DNA of 64,000 bases from Rhizophagus clarus. Taxonomy: Eukaryota; Glomeromycota; Glomeromycetes; Glomerales; Glomeraceae. The position numbers and the translations under genes were made by a program. The stretch is taken from NCBI GenBank assembly GCA_015698045.1, contig BLAL01000043.1:1178001-1242000 (forward strand), written 5' to 3'. Shown piece after piece: positions 51,161 through 63,966 of the stretch. A model generated the notes under the pieces. It did not search any database. It worked only from the letters and a program-made list of their open reading frames with translations, and was not told the origin of the DNA. How positions within the stretch are numbered: position 1 is the stretch's first letter; the number at the start of each line of letters is the position of its first letter.

Positions 51161-52487
51161 CGGTCGGTGCTCAAAAATATCCGGTAAATGCTGATCATCA
51201 AATAATTCGTTAACACGTATCATATCTTTAAATGGTCACAAACCAACACCGATAGTACCAAATTCAAAAATTTTTGTTTATTAAATAAAACTTATGATGA
51301 ATTTTCTAAAAAAAAAAAAAATTTATTCTTTAAGCTATTTTCCTATAAAAAAAATGCCAAAATCTCGTGAGATTACTCCTTTTGAACGCGGCAAAATTGT
51401 TGGACTATACAAGGGCTTACAGATATTTCTAGAATCTTAAACATACCAAGAAACACAGTTCATGATGTCGTAAAAAAGATGGGTTGACGTCATCAGCTCC
51501 TCGACCACCCGTTTTGAATGATCGTGATCAACGGCATCTAACCGTTTACTTAATGATAATAAGCGGCAGTCTGTTGAGGATCTTACCAATAAATTCAATG
51601 AAATGGGATTTAAATCTGCAAGTACTGCTATTATACGTCGTAATCTTTATGAACTGGGGTATCATGGGCGGGCTGGGGTCAGAAAGCCTTTTGTTTCAGA
51701 ACAAAATCGTCTCAAACGCTTGTCCTGGTGTAAGGAAAGGACAAACTGGAAAAAAGAATGGGAAAATGTGGTGTGGAGTGACGAGTCTAAGTATCTTTTA
51801 TTTCAAAATGACTCTCACCATTGGATTTGGCGCAAACTTAAGGAAAAGTATGATGTTAATTGCCTTTTACCTACGGTTAAACAAGGTAGTTCCGGTATAA
51901 TGGTGTGGGGTGCTTTCATTAATAATAAACCTGGTCCGTTAGTAATTATTAGGGAAAATATTAATGCAAAAAAGTACCGAGAAATTTTACAGGAACATTT
52001 TTTGCCTTTTTATACGTCTCTTGGTAATGAAAATGTATATATTTTTCAGGATGACAACGCACCTGTTCATAGTGCAAATATCGTAACAGACTGGAAAACC
52101 GAAAATTTAATTGATTCTCTTCCGTGTCCAGCCCAGAGCCCGGATTTAAATCCAATTGAACACATTTGGGATTATTTGGAAAAGCATGTCCGTAAGCATG
52201 AACAAAGACTAATGAACTTATCTTAGCACTGCAGGAGGAGTGGGTCAAAATTGATGCAAGTTTTTTGGAAAATTTGGTTTCTAGTATGCCGAAAAGAGTG
52301 TATGCTTTAATTAAAAGTAAAGGGTATTAATAGTATATTTGAAAAGTTCTTATTATGAGGATTCTATTAATATGTATTTTATTTTTTGTTATTAAAACAG
52401 TTTGAAAAAAATTAAATGCTAAAATTACAATAAATTTTTCAATTTTCCGAACATTAAAATTTACCGGATACTTTTGAGCACCAACTG
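51161..52487 (+). mobile_element. Tc1/mariner element with TIRs and TA duplication
   Basis: Ends CGGTCGGTGCTCAAAAATAT (51161) and its inverse ATACTTTTGAGCACCAACTG (to 52487), about 28 bp with a few mismatches. TA dinucleotides flank both ends (51159-51160, 52488-52489). Length 1327 bp with one transposase gene, the usual Tc1/mariner format. Confidence 0.92.
51352..52330 (+). pseudogene. Tc1/mariner transposase, several frameshifts
   Basis: ATG at 51352 (MPKSREITPFERGKIVGLYK) starts the helix-turn-helix part. The frame is lost after about 24 codons, and further breaks lie near 51484, 51560 and 52226. The catalytic core is intact in the long frame 51603-52226: WSDESKYLLF (first Asp), FQDDNAPVHSA (second Asp) and SPDLNPIEHIWDYLE (Glu), a DD34E-like pattern. 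The C-terminal helices (SSMPKRVYALIKSKGY) follow in another frame to 52330. The protein would cut and paste the element but is inactive here. Confidence 0.9.
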
Positions 52488-52779
52488 TAATTCGAACATT
52501 CCCATACTGGTGAAAATTTTGTTAAATAATTAAAAGCACTCCCTTACCGAAATAATTGATGACTCATAGGGCTCAGTCTTACGGGTCTTAAAGCCAATTC
52601 CATTTCTTTCATGTAAATCGATTGAGTTTCTGCAGTGAAGAATTTCTAGAATTTTTTTCCGTTCTAATTTTAAAAAAAAAAATATCAACCTTTCTTGCTT
52701 CTTTAATAATCCGAAACAGATCATAAAGAATGGTTCATACACCACTCTTGATCACTCACGCGTCCAAAATTAAAGGAAC

Positions 52780-53771
52780 TGTTTTTTTTTGATAAACGCA
52801 TAACTTTATTGATATTTGTGAAAGAAAAAATTACAATAACACTCGTATAAATTAGTAGGTCTGAAATCCACTATATACCAAAAGAGCGAACAAGATCGAG
52901 CGCTATAAAGATATATATATACATAAACAAAACAAAACTAATCTAAGTTATATGTAACGGCCAACCCTGAATCAAACCAATAAAAAAAACAACTACCATC
53001 ATCCGTTTGCCGGATGGAATCTAACACCAAACTATAACCTTCAATGACCCGCATTATTGCTACCAGCAATTTACCTCGTCCACACCAGCTTTTTTGTTTT
53101 TCATTGTCGTTAACAATCACGTGAATCGCCTCGAATCATAGAATCCCCTTCGGCCAAATACAAAATATGGTTGGGATAAAAACTCATAAATTTTCCCAAA
53201 AATACTACGGAAAAAAATACTTAGAGAAATGGATAAAAATAAGAACAAAAATAAAAATAAAGTTCCCCCCCCCCTCCTCCCCCCAGAGATAGTTAGACAG
53301 AACATCGTCCTAGAACTTATGGCCAATATTATGGAGTTAGGCCAAGGCCAACTAGAAGACATGACTTTTCCTTCGTCACCTGACGAAATACTTTCGCTGG
53401 TTGCTACTTGAAGCACGCTTTCCACTTTACGTAGAAGATGATAACGGCCCTTTATCCTCAGGAGGCCGTCAGAAGCCTCGCTGTTTAACATGCCTGAAAT
53501 ATTAATAGAAGGTATTTTTTTCCTTGCCCGAAAACATGTGTACAAACTCGTTGAGTCATATGAGCAAAAGAAACAAAAAATTTCACACAAGCGAAATGTT
53601 TTGGAATTACAAAATCTTAATTTGATACTGCTACTCGTGAAACCTGTTGGACTGAATCCTGAAGCGGAAGTTTTTACCTCACAACAAACACCAATCATAG
53701 CGACTGACAATAAAGTAATGATCATTAACATAACTGCCGATCCTGTACCACCAACTGCTCAACATACATAA
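52780..53771. pseudogene. GC-richer island with broken reading frames on both strands
   Basis: The left end looks like a retroposed 3' end on the minus strand (A10 after an AATAAAG-type signal, 52782-52815). A 60-codon minus frame at 52938-53120 (SWCGRGKLLVAIMRVIEGYS) looks genuine. On the plus strand, 53229-53411, about 53409-53515 and 53490-53771 give protein-like sequence (PEIVRQNIVLELMANIMELG; MPEILIEGIFFLARKHVYKL) in three frames. A 204-codon minus frame overlaps it but is low complexity. Strand and identity are uncertain. Confidence 0.35.
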
Positions 53772-53774
53772 ACC

Positions 53775-53956
53775 CCCCAAATTTCTCCGGGTTGTGATGA
53801 ATAGTGTACGTGATGAATAAGATTTGGGCCACTCGAAAAAATTGTCGCTGAGATAAATATAGTCCGCGCGTTCTCCGCAATCACGTGTTTGGTGACAGTT
53901 AAACATCACAACCGGAAAATGTCACGTGATATATATAGACCCGGAGAAATTTGGGG
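53775..53956. mobile_element. Short MITE (182 bp)
   Basis: CCCCAAATTTCTCCGGG at 53775-53791 is exactly inverted at 53940-53956, with TCACGTGA-type palindromes inside. No ORF; target duplication not evident. Confidence 0.75.
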
Positions 53957-54418
53957 CTGCTGTATGAGTCTCAACCAATTCCGACTGCGCCTAAGACGAT
54001 ACAGAAGGAAAAAAAGAAAAAGCGTGGTACAATCAGTCACATGACTATGAACAACAATCAAGTACGTCAACTTACTTTCCATTCCGCAGGTTTTTATTTT
54101 TGACCATCTTTTTATACACAAAATTGTATCTTCCCTTTTCTTTACATTTGAATCTTTTTTTCTTTCTTTCTTTTTCTCTCTCTGAAAATTTTTTTTCCAA
54201 TAAAATAATGAAATCATTGAATATAGATATAATTCGAAATATAATTTGGTACATGAAAAGTGTTCTGAAACGATTGATATTCTTTGGAGTCAACCATTTC
54301 GACTTCTTAAAAAATTATTTATAAGGTGAATAATAACATTTTATTTTTATTTAAATACGAGAATGGATGAATGTATAGCAGAACTATTGATTATAAGGTG
54401 AAAAATAACAGCTTTTAC
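53957..54418. other. Spacer between repeat and F-box gene
   Basis: T-rich on the plus strand, includes the 3' flank of the F-box gene. ORFs here are short and overlapping, none supported. Confidence 0.45.
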
Positions 54419-56125
54419 TTAGAAAATTATCTTATTAATTACAAAATCACGTGCTTGAATATATAAATCATCATATTCTTGAACTTTAATATTGTGTAAT
54501 TTAAAATCTTTTACTTCGTATTCCAAAAAATATAAATCATCATTTTCAATTATATTACCTTTATAAAAAATAGTATTACAAATAGACAAATATTCAACCT
54601 TTTTCCTTTTCATAATACATTTCTTTATATATGATATAATATCTTCATCTTTCTTTTTCATTATATATTTCTTTATAAATGATAAAATATTTTCATCATT
54701 TTTTTCCATTAAATTTTTAATTAATAACTTTCTAATAAAAGTATTCTGAGAATTTCTTAAAAATATTTCCAAATCACTTATGTTAAAACTGATAGCCAAA
54801 TATAAATATTCTAATTTAAGAGGAAGGATTTGTCCTAAATTTTGTAATATAATTGAACTAAGTTTAACAACTTCATCATTTAATTCATTACCAAATTCGA
54901 TGGTGAGATAATTAAGATTTTTTATATTATTTTTAATTAGTTGTAATACCGGATAAATATCTACATTAACAAACAAAACTACATATAAATATCTAATATT
55001 TGTACAATATTTTCCAATTAATTCAAGTAATTGTTGTTTTAGTTCAATATCCTCATCATCATTCATACGTCCAAATTCAAAATTTTCTAAATGATTACCA
55101 AATTTTTGTAATAATAATTGTGATGATTCAAATTGTAATATTTCATTCAAAAATAATGATTTCAATTTAACTGGTTTTGTAATGTTAATAATTTGTTGAA
55201 TAAAGTTAGAATCAAGGGTTGAACAATAGATAATATGAATTGATTCTAAAACATTTAATTGATTAAAAACTTCATTTAAAACTGTTATATTTTTAAAATT
55301 AATGTAATAAAATATAACTGTGTTTAAAGTATTTGGATAATTAGAATCTTTCAATAACAACAATGAATTATATAAAGGAATAGTATCATTGTATTCAAAT
55401 AATATTGTTTTAAGATTTTGTTGAGAAATTATTATATGTGATAAATATTTTTTAACTATAATTGATGATACAATTCGAAACTGAATTGATGAGATTGAAT
55501 CACAATTAGAAGATAAAAATTCAAAAAAAGGAATTATTGGAGTTATTTTAGTTGAAATTGAAATTGAATAGAGACAAAGTGTTAAATTTCTAATATTATG
55601 AATAAAAAATGGATTTTGTAATATCAATCCAAAAGCATAATTAAAATATTCGTAATCTCTCTCTATACATAATACAATTTCAAAAGAATGTAAATTTCCT
55701 TCATTTTCAATAAATGTTTTAATTAATGACCTGTAAACAAATCTTTTAATATTATTTGTTGAGGAAATGAAATTTTCGATAGAAATTCTAACATTAAGTG
55801 TATTTAAATGTTTGATAAAACTAGGATAATTAAATAAAGTATTTGAAAAAAGTTCATTTTTAAAAATCCCATATCCGTTTAACTGTGCTTTATCTTTTTC
55901 ACTTGAGTTATATAATAAAATTTCAATAAAATGATAATTTTGAGTATGATCTGAAAATGGATTTTCCCATAACAATGGAATTGCTAAACGACACCATGAT
56001 CTGTTAACTAGTATACATGAATATAATGTTGAAAAATCATTCCTAAGATATTGTATAATTTCATTCGTTAATTCAAGTATATCTTCTGAAAATACTTTTG
56101 AACATGCCATGTTATCGAAAAACAT
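54419..56125 (-). CDS. F-box protein with LRR-like repeats
   Basis: Intact single-exon gene. Start probably at the second methionine (MACSKVFSEDILELTNEIIQ), because the pseudogene paralogue at 56850 begins at the matching MACSK. Residues about 10-55 are an F-box (LTNEIIQYLRNDFSTLYSCI, then RSWCRLAIPLLWENPF). The remaining 500 residues are Leu/Ile/Asn-rich with irregular repeats (LESIHIIYCSTL, LKLEYLYLAISF) typical of F-box/LRR proteins. Such proteins act as substrate receptors in SCF ubiquitin ligases. The substrate is unknown. These families are large in Glomeromycotina. Length and the WENPF motif match that group. Confidence 0.85.
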   Translation of the reverse strand: MFFDNMACSKVFSEDILELTNEIIQYLRNDFSTLYSCILVNRSWCRLAIPLLWENPFSDHTQNYHFIEILLYNSSEKDKAQLNGYGIFKNELFSNTLFNYPSFIKHLNTLNVRISIENFISSTNNIKRFVYRSLIKTFIENEGNLHSFEIVLCIERDYEYFNYAFGLILQNPFFIHNIRNLTLCLYSISISTKITPIIPFFEFLSSNCDSISSIQFRIVSSIIVKKYLSHIIISQQNLKTILFEYNDTIPLYNSLLLLKDSNYPNTLNTVIFYYINFKNITVLNEVFNQLNVLESIHIIYCSTLDSNFIQQIINITKPVKLKSLFLNEILQFESSQLLLQKFGNHLENFEFGRMNDDEDIELKQQLLELIGKYCTNIRYLYVVLFVNVDIYPVLQLIKNNIKNLNYLTIEFGNELNDEVVKLSSIILQNLGQILPLKLEYLYLAISFNISDLEIFLRNSQNTFIRKLLIKNLMEKNDENILSFIKKYIMKKKDEDIISYIKKCIMKRKKVEYLSICNTIFYKGNIIENDDLYFLEYEVKDFKLHNIKVQEYDDLYIQARDFVINKIIF

Positions 56126-56849
56126 TGAAGAAAGAAATCATTTTTATATTGCAGTTTTATTCGATTGAAATGATACATAATAAATACATTAGTATATCAT
56201 GTTTTATCAAATTACTAATATTAATTGCGGTGATATAATCACATAATGTAACATTTAGTCATAGTTAATGTAATTTAACGTTGAGATGATGTGTCATTTT
56301 AGTCATTTTAGATCGTCATTTGGTTAATGATTAGTTTGATCGACTAATTTTGATTACAAGCCTCATAAGGATTATTTCACGGGACCATGCTACCGGTACA
56401 TCATACTAACGAATGTCACTTGATCTTTTCTGTTTTATCGCAGGTGGACTTGTTTTGTCCTTGGTGCCTGTTAATCCTGTTAATATTGAAGTCGATCTTC
56501 TAATTTTGACTCCCAATATTTTTCTTAGATCTTGCGATTTTCTTCCTTGCTGCATCCTCGTGAGATCCAGTATATGTTCCCTCTTTACCTTCTTGGCAAT
56601 CTTTTTGTAATCTGAAATGTTTATCATTCTATATACATAGTGTGTAATACCAAGTTTTGGAGGATACCTAAATCCTAAACTAAAGTTTAAAAAAAAAAAA
56701 AAATTTGAAACAGCCGATCATGTGATTAATGTCTGCGACAATCGGTATTGCCCTCCCGAATTTCATTTACCACATTTTGACGTAACTAACGTAAATTCCT
56801 AAATTATAATTTCGGAATCCCCATTCTTTCATCCCTCTTTTCGTTTAAT
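56126..56849. other. Shared upstream region of two F-box paralogues
   Basis: Divergent spacer of about 720 bp. It includes a 73-codon minus-strand ORF (56406-56627, KKVKREHILDLTRMQQGRKS) that is basic and may be a gene fragment; no family is recognised. No clear promoter motif. Confidence 0.4.
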
Positions 56850-58428
56850 ATGGCATGTTCAAAGTTAATTTCAGGAGATTTACCAGAGTTAATAAACGAA
56901 ATTATACAATGTTTTCGTTATGACTATAAAACATTACATTCGTGTATATTGGTTAATAGATTATAGTGTCGTTTAGCAATTCCATTATTATGGGAACTAT
57001 TAGATTTCCAAAAAATTATCACTTTATTGAAATTTACTTTAATTTTCTTTTATCGTCATCATTTGAATAATATAAGGAATATGGAATTAGAAATGATTTC
57101 TAGTTTTATTCGGCGTTTAAATACATGAAGTATTATTCGTTCTATTATTAAATGAGTTAGACTGAAGTTTCACTTTCTGATTATCCTATGCAAAGTTTAC
57201 CATCGCATATTGAGAAATTAATTTACAAGTCATTATTTCAAGTATTCATTGAAAATAAAGTAAATTTTAAAAGTAATTTTGAAGTTACATTACTTATCAA
57301 TATAGAAAGTGAATATTTTGATGAGATTTTTGAAATCATTCGAATTTCATTTGTAATATTAAAAATTTATATTTGAATTCAATAAGATAAATGAAAATAT
57401 ACTTAGATTTTCAAAATTTCTTTATAATAATTGTAATTCAATCTCATCACTTTATTTTCAATTTTTATCATATTGATTATTCGACGACAGAAAAATATTT
57501 ATCTTTATCAAAAATAATTAAAACTCAAAAAAATCTTAGAAAGATTTTATTCAGTCATTAATTTTCTTTACACCAATTAATAATATTATTATGAAATCCT
57601 AATTATTCAAATACATTAAATACACTTATTTTATAATGTTGATTTTAAAAATATATATGTTTTTAGCGAAGTATTTAATTATTTGAACTTATTTGAACTT
57701 TTTAGATTATTAATTGTTTTTCTCTGAATTCTAAATTCATTCAACAAATTAATAATATATCAAACCTTTTAAATTGAATCTTTATTTCTGGAAGAAATAT
57801 TACAAACTGTAGAATTATTAATATAAAAATCTTGCAATTATTTAGAAAATTTTGAAATTATACACATCCACAAATATTACAAGTATTACAGTTGGTTATA
57901 AAATATTGAAGTAAAATTAAATATTTGAATTATTTTGCTGAGTCGAATAATGAAGGTATTAATCTATTACTATTTAACTTAATTGAAATGTTTCGCAATA
58001 TCCTAATTATCTTTTTATAGATACCTTTTATGATATTAAGTTTAATTCAATTATATTACAAAATTTAAGACAAAGTTCTTTCTTGTAAATTAGAATATTT
58101 ACATTTAATTCTTAAAAATAGTTAAAAAAAAAGTGATATGGAGATATTCTTAAAAAATTCCCGAAATACTTTTATTAAAAAATTGTTAGTTAGACAGAAA
58201 GTCAATGAGAAGTGAAGATGATATTTTTCCTTGTATAAAGAAATATTATGGAAAAGAAAACGGTTAATTTTTCAGAAACTATATCTGCAAAAATTTTTAA
58301 TTTGCTTTTTTCGGGAGGATAAAATAAAGGAATTTGAATTATATGATATTCAAGTTTTAAGATATGCTGATTTATGTATTCATCCTTATGATTTTATGAA
58401 TGAAGTTAATATATCGCAATCCTGCTAG
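56850..58428 (+). pseudogene. Decayed F-box paralogue
   Basis: ATG at 56850 opens MACSKLISGDLPELINEIIQ, clearly the paralogue of the intact gene. An in-frame TAG at 56964 replaces the Trp of the WCRLAIPLLWE motif (TGG to TAG). Many later shifts and stops break the rest, but matching fragments continue in order (57188-57376; 58231-58428, ending in a PYDFMNEVNI tail like the ARDFVINKIIF end). The pair is head to head, so a local inverted duplication is likely. Confidence 0.85.
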
Positions 58429-61070
58429 TAAATTCATGTAATATAATATTGTATGCTAATTAATTAAGATGATTTGAAGCTTTAATTTGTGAAGTTTTAA
58501 AATTAAGATTCATTTTTTATGACATTTAACAACTTTATTAAAAAAACGATATTGATTTAAAATTTGAAATATAATAAGAGTATAGTAATAAGTACATTTT
58601 AATTGAAATAGTCCATTCTTAACAATCATTAATATTACTAAGTACTTGTTAACTTTGTAATGAATGCCAATTATATAATAAGGTATTTATAAATGGAATT
58701 TAGAGAACTGGACTGTGGTAAATATTAATTAGTTAGTTCAGTTTTTTAATTAATTTGAGCTAAATTAATTGAGATGTCATAATATAGTAATAAATTTCAT
58801 GATATTTTTATCGCATCACATGAATTATAAATTCGGTTTTCAAAAAGAAAGAAGTCTCCCAATTTTCCAGTATTTAAATGAATATTTCCTGTTTTCTTTT
58901 GACATGCTACAAGTTAGGATTAAAATATGTTCTCAATTTCTCATCCGAATTAAAAGATCAACTTGATGATAGTCTAACGTGAAAATTAAAAGTTTATTAA
59001 TTCTGACTATTAATATCTTCCACTTTGAAACTGCATACTCAACTTTCAAATTTTAAAGTGCTGATAAAGTTAAGGCTGAGAAAAATAATGCTGTAATAAC
59101 AAAGAACAGAAACAGGAAATGTTAGATAACAATACTAACATTATAATTATAGGCTTCTAAAGGTGAACCAGACAGATAGTGTGTTTAATATAAAATCTAG
59201 GATAAAAGAGATGGGAAAAGACTAATTGATTGGTTTATTATAATAAAACTTGAACAGTTATATGATTTTTCTCAGTTTTATCCAATCAAAATTGCAAATA
59301 AGTGTTATTCAAGAACCATTTTGAAAACAAAAAGGAGAGGGATTATGTTCAATAGTCATAAATTTTCTTTTTGTAATAATTAGGTCAAACCAAGCAAAAA
59401 GTGCATTTAACATGATTGTATATGATATCCCTAGCTCTTTAGATAATTATACCTTTTGAAAAACTTATAATATTGGAGTAAGATCATATTGGTCAACATA
59501 AGAGTGCAAGAAATACCTATCTGTTAAAATATAGCTAATACTAAATTATAGATATCTCAAGAGTTATAATATTGAAAACTGGACTATCATATTAGAAGTT
59601 GATCTGGTTTGATAGTATTTAGCATTATAGAACCTTCTGATTGAAAATAACAAAAAAAGTTTTAGACAGTCATTAATAACATTTTGAATAATATAACCAT
59701 TTTCTCAATATATTCCAATAGACAGTTTAGTCTATTTTTAGTGATAGCTGGCCTTAAATTATTTAAAATCAGGAAACTGATAATTGGATACTTCAAATCT
59801 TGAAATAAACTTTTGCATCAAGTTTATGAAGTAAAAAGTAAAATGATTTTAGGCTTAATTGGTATTATTACTCCATGCTAAGATTTCATTCTTACAAAAA
59901 ATACTCAAATGAAGAATTTACTATCATTCATATAGTTCATCAATAATAACTCTGGTTAATTGTTCTAACCAGGTTCTTATTGGTAAGGTCATACTGATTT
60001 AAACCCCACCAATAAATGAGAAATATAAACAAATACAACCTAAACGATGATAGGATGAAAAATTTATTTTATTATTTCAATAAACTGAAGCATTTCATCT
60101 TTTTAAGAAACAGTAAGATATACCAAACAGAAACTTTTGATAAATTTCATGCAGCTTTTAGAATAAGTTTTAGGTTAAATAGGATTCCCAGATAATTATA
60201 ATTAAGGTCATATCTGACTATGGTTTTAAATTTACATATCATTAAACATAATATTTTATTAATTTAATATTATAAAATATTATAGAAAAAAATGCAGCTT
60301 TTAAAGGAAAAATCTTTTAACATTGAAATATTTTAGGTTTATTGGTCAGAACTGTAAATAAACCTGTGGGAATTTTTATACACTTTTTCACTATTGATAT
60401 ATATGAAATATACAAAAAGAATAAAAATTATTATTAATAAATATTACTCTTTAGATTACAAAATTATAGATAATAAAAGGCAAATATTTTTACAAAGTTT
60501 TATGCATATACTACTGCAAACTGATCTTATATGGTATTACATTTCTTGTTTAGTTAGTCTATTAGCATTAAAATTTATTTATTTTGTTTTCATTTTCCTG
60601 ATTCCCTTATACATATTAAATAAATGTAATTGCTTCTTGCCATTTCTTGAAATGTAGGAGAGAAGAGATGTAATTCTTAGAATCTGTCTTAAATGGATTG
60701 ACAATAACTTTATATATTGATTTTTATTAATCTCTTTTTACAATAAAGTTTTATCACATTTTAAACACTTTAGATAAAAACCTATTCCAAATGCTAAAAT
60801 GCTAAAATAGTTATGGCATTTTAGTATTAGCATTTTAAGTTACTTGTCAAAATCTAGTTTCAGCAATTTAGCAGTTTCAGTAAGCAACCTTAATTGGAAT
60901 AAAAGATTGTATTATACAAGTCATGTAATAGTGAAATTTTGATAATATTACCGGAATGATCTAATTTGTTTATGAGAATTTGATTGGCCAAACTGGCCAA
61001 TAGTTTTGCTGATCAGGTTACATTAGCCAATAAACCATGTGATCAAAAATGCTGATCGAATAATTATAAA
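58429..61070. other. AT-rich region, no gene recognised
   Basis: Long gene-free stretch. A plus-strand ORF of 87 codons (60394-60657) is hydrophobic low-complexity sequence. A short palindromic area with GCTAAAATGCTAAAATAG/CATTTTAGTATTAGC lies at 60790-60835. Nothing else is supported. Confidence 0.5.
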
Positions 61071-61076
61071 ACTGGC

Positions 61077-61425
61077 CTGAATAAATTACAAAAATTACAA
61101 AGGGTTACAACAAAAATTACAAAAAAATTACAAAATACAATAAGAATTACAAAATACAATAAGAATTACAAAATTACAATAAGAATTACAGAATTACAAT
61201 AAGAATTACAGAATTATAATAAGAATGACAGAATTACAATAAGAATTACAAAATTACAATAAGAATTACAGAATTATAATAAGAATTACAGAATTACAAT
61301 AAGAATTACAAAATTACAATAGGAATTACAAAATTACAATAAGAATTACAAAATTACAATAAGAATTACAAATAATTACAATAAGAGTTACAAATAATTA
61401 CAATAAGAATTACAAATAATTTGAA
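61077..61425. repeat. Tandem repeat, AATTACAATAAG units
   Basis: About 17 copies of a roughly 20-bp unit (AAGAATTACARAATTACAAT), nearly uniform. Non-coding. Confidence 0.95.
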
Positions 61426-62052
61426 ATGAATGATGCGCAGTGAAATATCCCAATTATTTAACAATAGTTTCATTTGGTCGATTCAATTAACAAAATCTGG
61501 TGTATTGGGAGCACACATTTACTATAGTGTGCAAATATAAGACCTAAATGATTAAAAAATAATAATATAAATCAGCAGGATCTTAAGGAAATTACAACCC
61601 ACAAAGGCATTTACAAATATTTTCACAAATCCTATGTGAAAATATATATCTTGATTAATTCATGGCCAATCATTTAACACTTGATTTCCTCTTCTTGTTT
61701 TTTCCAGTATTTTCATAAATCAGACTGAAATGAAGTAACAAAAGTGACAAAACTAATAGTCTCATTCTTTAAAACTCTCATTATTTTAATAACAATTACA
61801 CAGCTTATTTCATCTTTTGTTCAATGATGAGTTGGACTAGACTCATAAAACTTGAGTAATTTGCTCGTAATTTTGAATTTTTAATACAGCTTATTTTGTT
61901 TAAATGAAGTTGAACTAGAACTGGCAAAAGATGAGTAATTTGTTCTAAATTTTTTTTGTGTCAGTGTCAGTAAGAGTCAAGTAAATTTTTATATTTAAAG
62001 ACCCTTTTATACACATTAACCATTATGAATTTTTTGTGGAGATTTCAAAAAT
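61426..62052. other. Spacer upstream of the spliced gene
   Basis: AT-rich, no ORF. The last 100 bases are the probable promoter and 5' UTR of the gene starting at 62053. No TATA box is certain. Confidence 0.45.
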
Positions 62053-62794
62053 ATGAGCGCATCTGAAAAATATCCCGGCCAGAACGGTAAGATCTGTGAA
62101 CAGTATCTCGACTTTTGTGAATAAATCTTTATGAATTTAATTTAAATACTAACTAACTAACTAATCTTTCGACCTTCTAGTTTTAATTTCCCACATAAGA
62201 AAGAGAAAAGATAAATCATCATATCATGGGTTCTTGAACCTACATAGTGATATTGTTTCTGCCACTCCAATAAGTGATTGGGATCACGTCAACATCGACA
62301 ATCTATGGGCAGGCCAATTTTTAAATGAAGCAAAAAAATTACATGTTAATTTAGATGAAAAGGTGCGTTTACTTTTATTTTGCAAAGGCAGGGTAACTCC
62401 TTTGTCGATCATATGCTTGGCTAGGAGAATTACTGTGTCTTGACATCTGGTAACCAATCCAGGTGACCCTTGCTCAGGCGCCCTACCTTTGTTGTTGGTA
62501 AAGGTCTGTTGATTCTGGAGGAGGAATCGACTACGTACCTTCCTTTATCACTAAGTAGAAGCTGATGCACTGCTAACGATCATTTTCTCAAAACAGGTCA
62601 AGTCAGAACAAAAGGGAAATGCTTTAGAACCCTATTGGAAAAAAATAATTAGAAAATCGAAAAAGGTGAGTAAATCAATTAATGAAATCTTGTTTATTAA
62701 TTATTAATTGTATTATTATTACTTATTATTATAGAGTTCTCTAAAACAAAAACAAGATGATGAAAACCTTGAACCATCACCAAAAACAAAATGA
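62053..62794 (+). CDS. Four-exon small gene, unknown function
   Basis: Exons 62053-62086, 62181-62362, 62597-62665 and 62735-62794. Donors are GTAAGA, GTGCGT and GTGAGT; acceptors are CTAG, ACAG and ATAG. The first intron has a TACTAACTAACTAAC branch-like run. Frame is kept through all junctions, giving about 114 residues. The product starts MSASEKYPGQN, has a middle with IDNLWAGQFLNEAKKLHVNL, and a strongly basic end (YWKKIIRKSKK, then KQKQDDENLEPSPKTK). No signal peptide or domain is recognised. Exons 2-4 are repeated downstream, see the 691-bp repeat. The exon model is inference, but the frame agreement is good support. Confidence 0.6.
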
Positions 62795-63966
62795 TCCAAA
62801 TCCACTATTACACTCATGTGTCTTGTTACGGGAAATGCAATCACAAACGCCTTTACTGTTGATATCAATAGTAATAAGTTAATTAGCCACCTCAAAAAAG
62901 TTATAATCATCATATCATGGGTTCTTGAACCTACATTGTGATATTGTTTCTGCCACTCCAAGAAGTGATTGGAATCACATCGACATCGACAATCTATGGG
63001 CAGGCAAATTTTTAAATGAAGCAAAAAAATTACATGTTAATTTAGATGAAAAGGTGTGTTTACTTTTATTTTGCAAAGGCAGGGTAACTCCTTTGTCGAT
63101 CATATGCTTGGCTAGGAGAATTACTGTGTCTTGACATCTGGTAACCAATCCAGGTGACCCTTGCTCAGGCGCCCTACCTTTGTTGTTGGTAAAGGTCTGT
63201 TGATTCTGGAGGAGGAATCGACTACGTACCTTCCTTTATCACTAAGTAGAAACTGATGCACTGCTAACGATCATTTTCTCAAAACAGGTCAAGTCAGAAC
63301 AAAAGGGAAATGCTTTAGAACCCTATTGGAAAAAAATAATTAGAAAATCGAAAAAGGTGAGTAAATCAATTAATGAAATCTTGTTTATTAATTATTAATT
63401 GTATTATTATTACTTATTATTATAGAGTCCTCTAAAACAAAAACAAGACGATGAAAACTTTGAACCATCGCCAAAAATAAAATGATCCAAATCCACTATT
63501 ACACTCATGTGTCTTGTTACGGGAAATGCAATCACAAACGACTTTACTGTTGATATCAATAGTAATAAGTTAATTAGCCACCTCAAAAAAGTTATAATCA
63601 TCATATCGTGGGTTCTTGAACCTACATTGTGATATTGTTTCTGCCACTCCAAGAAGTGATTGGAATCACGTCGACATTAACAATCTATGGGCAGGCCAAT
63701 TTTTAAATGAAGCAAAAAAATTACATGTTAATTTAGATGAAAAGGTGTGTTTACTTTTATTTTGCAAAGGCAGGGTAACTCCTTTGTCGATTATATGCTT
63801 GGCTAGGAGAATTACTGTGTCTTGACATCTGGTAACCAATCCAGGTGACCCTTGCTCAGGTGTTCTACATTTGTTGTTGGTAAAGGTCTGTTGATTCTGG
63901 AGGAGAAATCGACTATGTACCTTTCTTTATCACCAAGTAGAAGCTGATGTACTGCTAACAATCATT
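62214..63966 (+). repeat. Tandem 691-bp repeat of exons 2-4 (about 2.5 copies)
   Basis: Copies begin at about 62214, 62905 and 63596, each nearly identical. They carry the same exon 2 end, intron, exon 3, intron and exon 4. Copy 3 stops matching near 63966, before its exon 3 acceptor. Copies 2 and 3 have a TAA just upstream of the exon 2 part and lack exon 1, so they are probably not independent genes unless spliced from copy 1. Confidence 0.9.
62905..63485 (+). pseudogene. Second copy of exons 2-4
   Basis: Repeats the coding parts at +691 (exon 2 part ending near 63053, exon 3 at 63288-63356, exon 4 at 63426-63485). Changes are conservative at protein level (Cys for Ser, Arg for Ile, Asn for Asp), and splice sites are kept. 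Without exon 1 or an own start it is a partial duplicate. Confidence 0.55.

Noticed and set aside
53117-53731. 204-codon minus-strand ORF
   Set aside because: Low-complexity Phe/Leu/Ser sequence with a run of LFLFLF caused by an AAAAAT repeat. The plus strand over the same region reads as more protein-like, so it is more likely a shadow, but neither strand is certain.
62719-63652. Minus-strand ORFs of 80-101 codons over the 691-bp repeat
   Set aside because: They recur only because the DNA is repeated, and they cross the intron and exon structure of the plus-strand gene.
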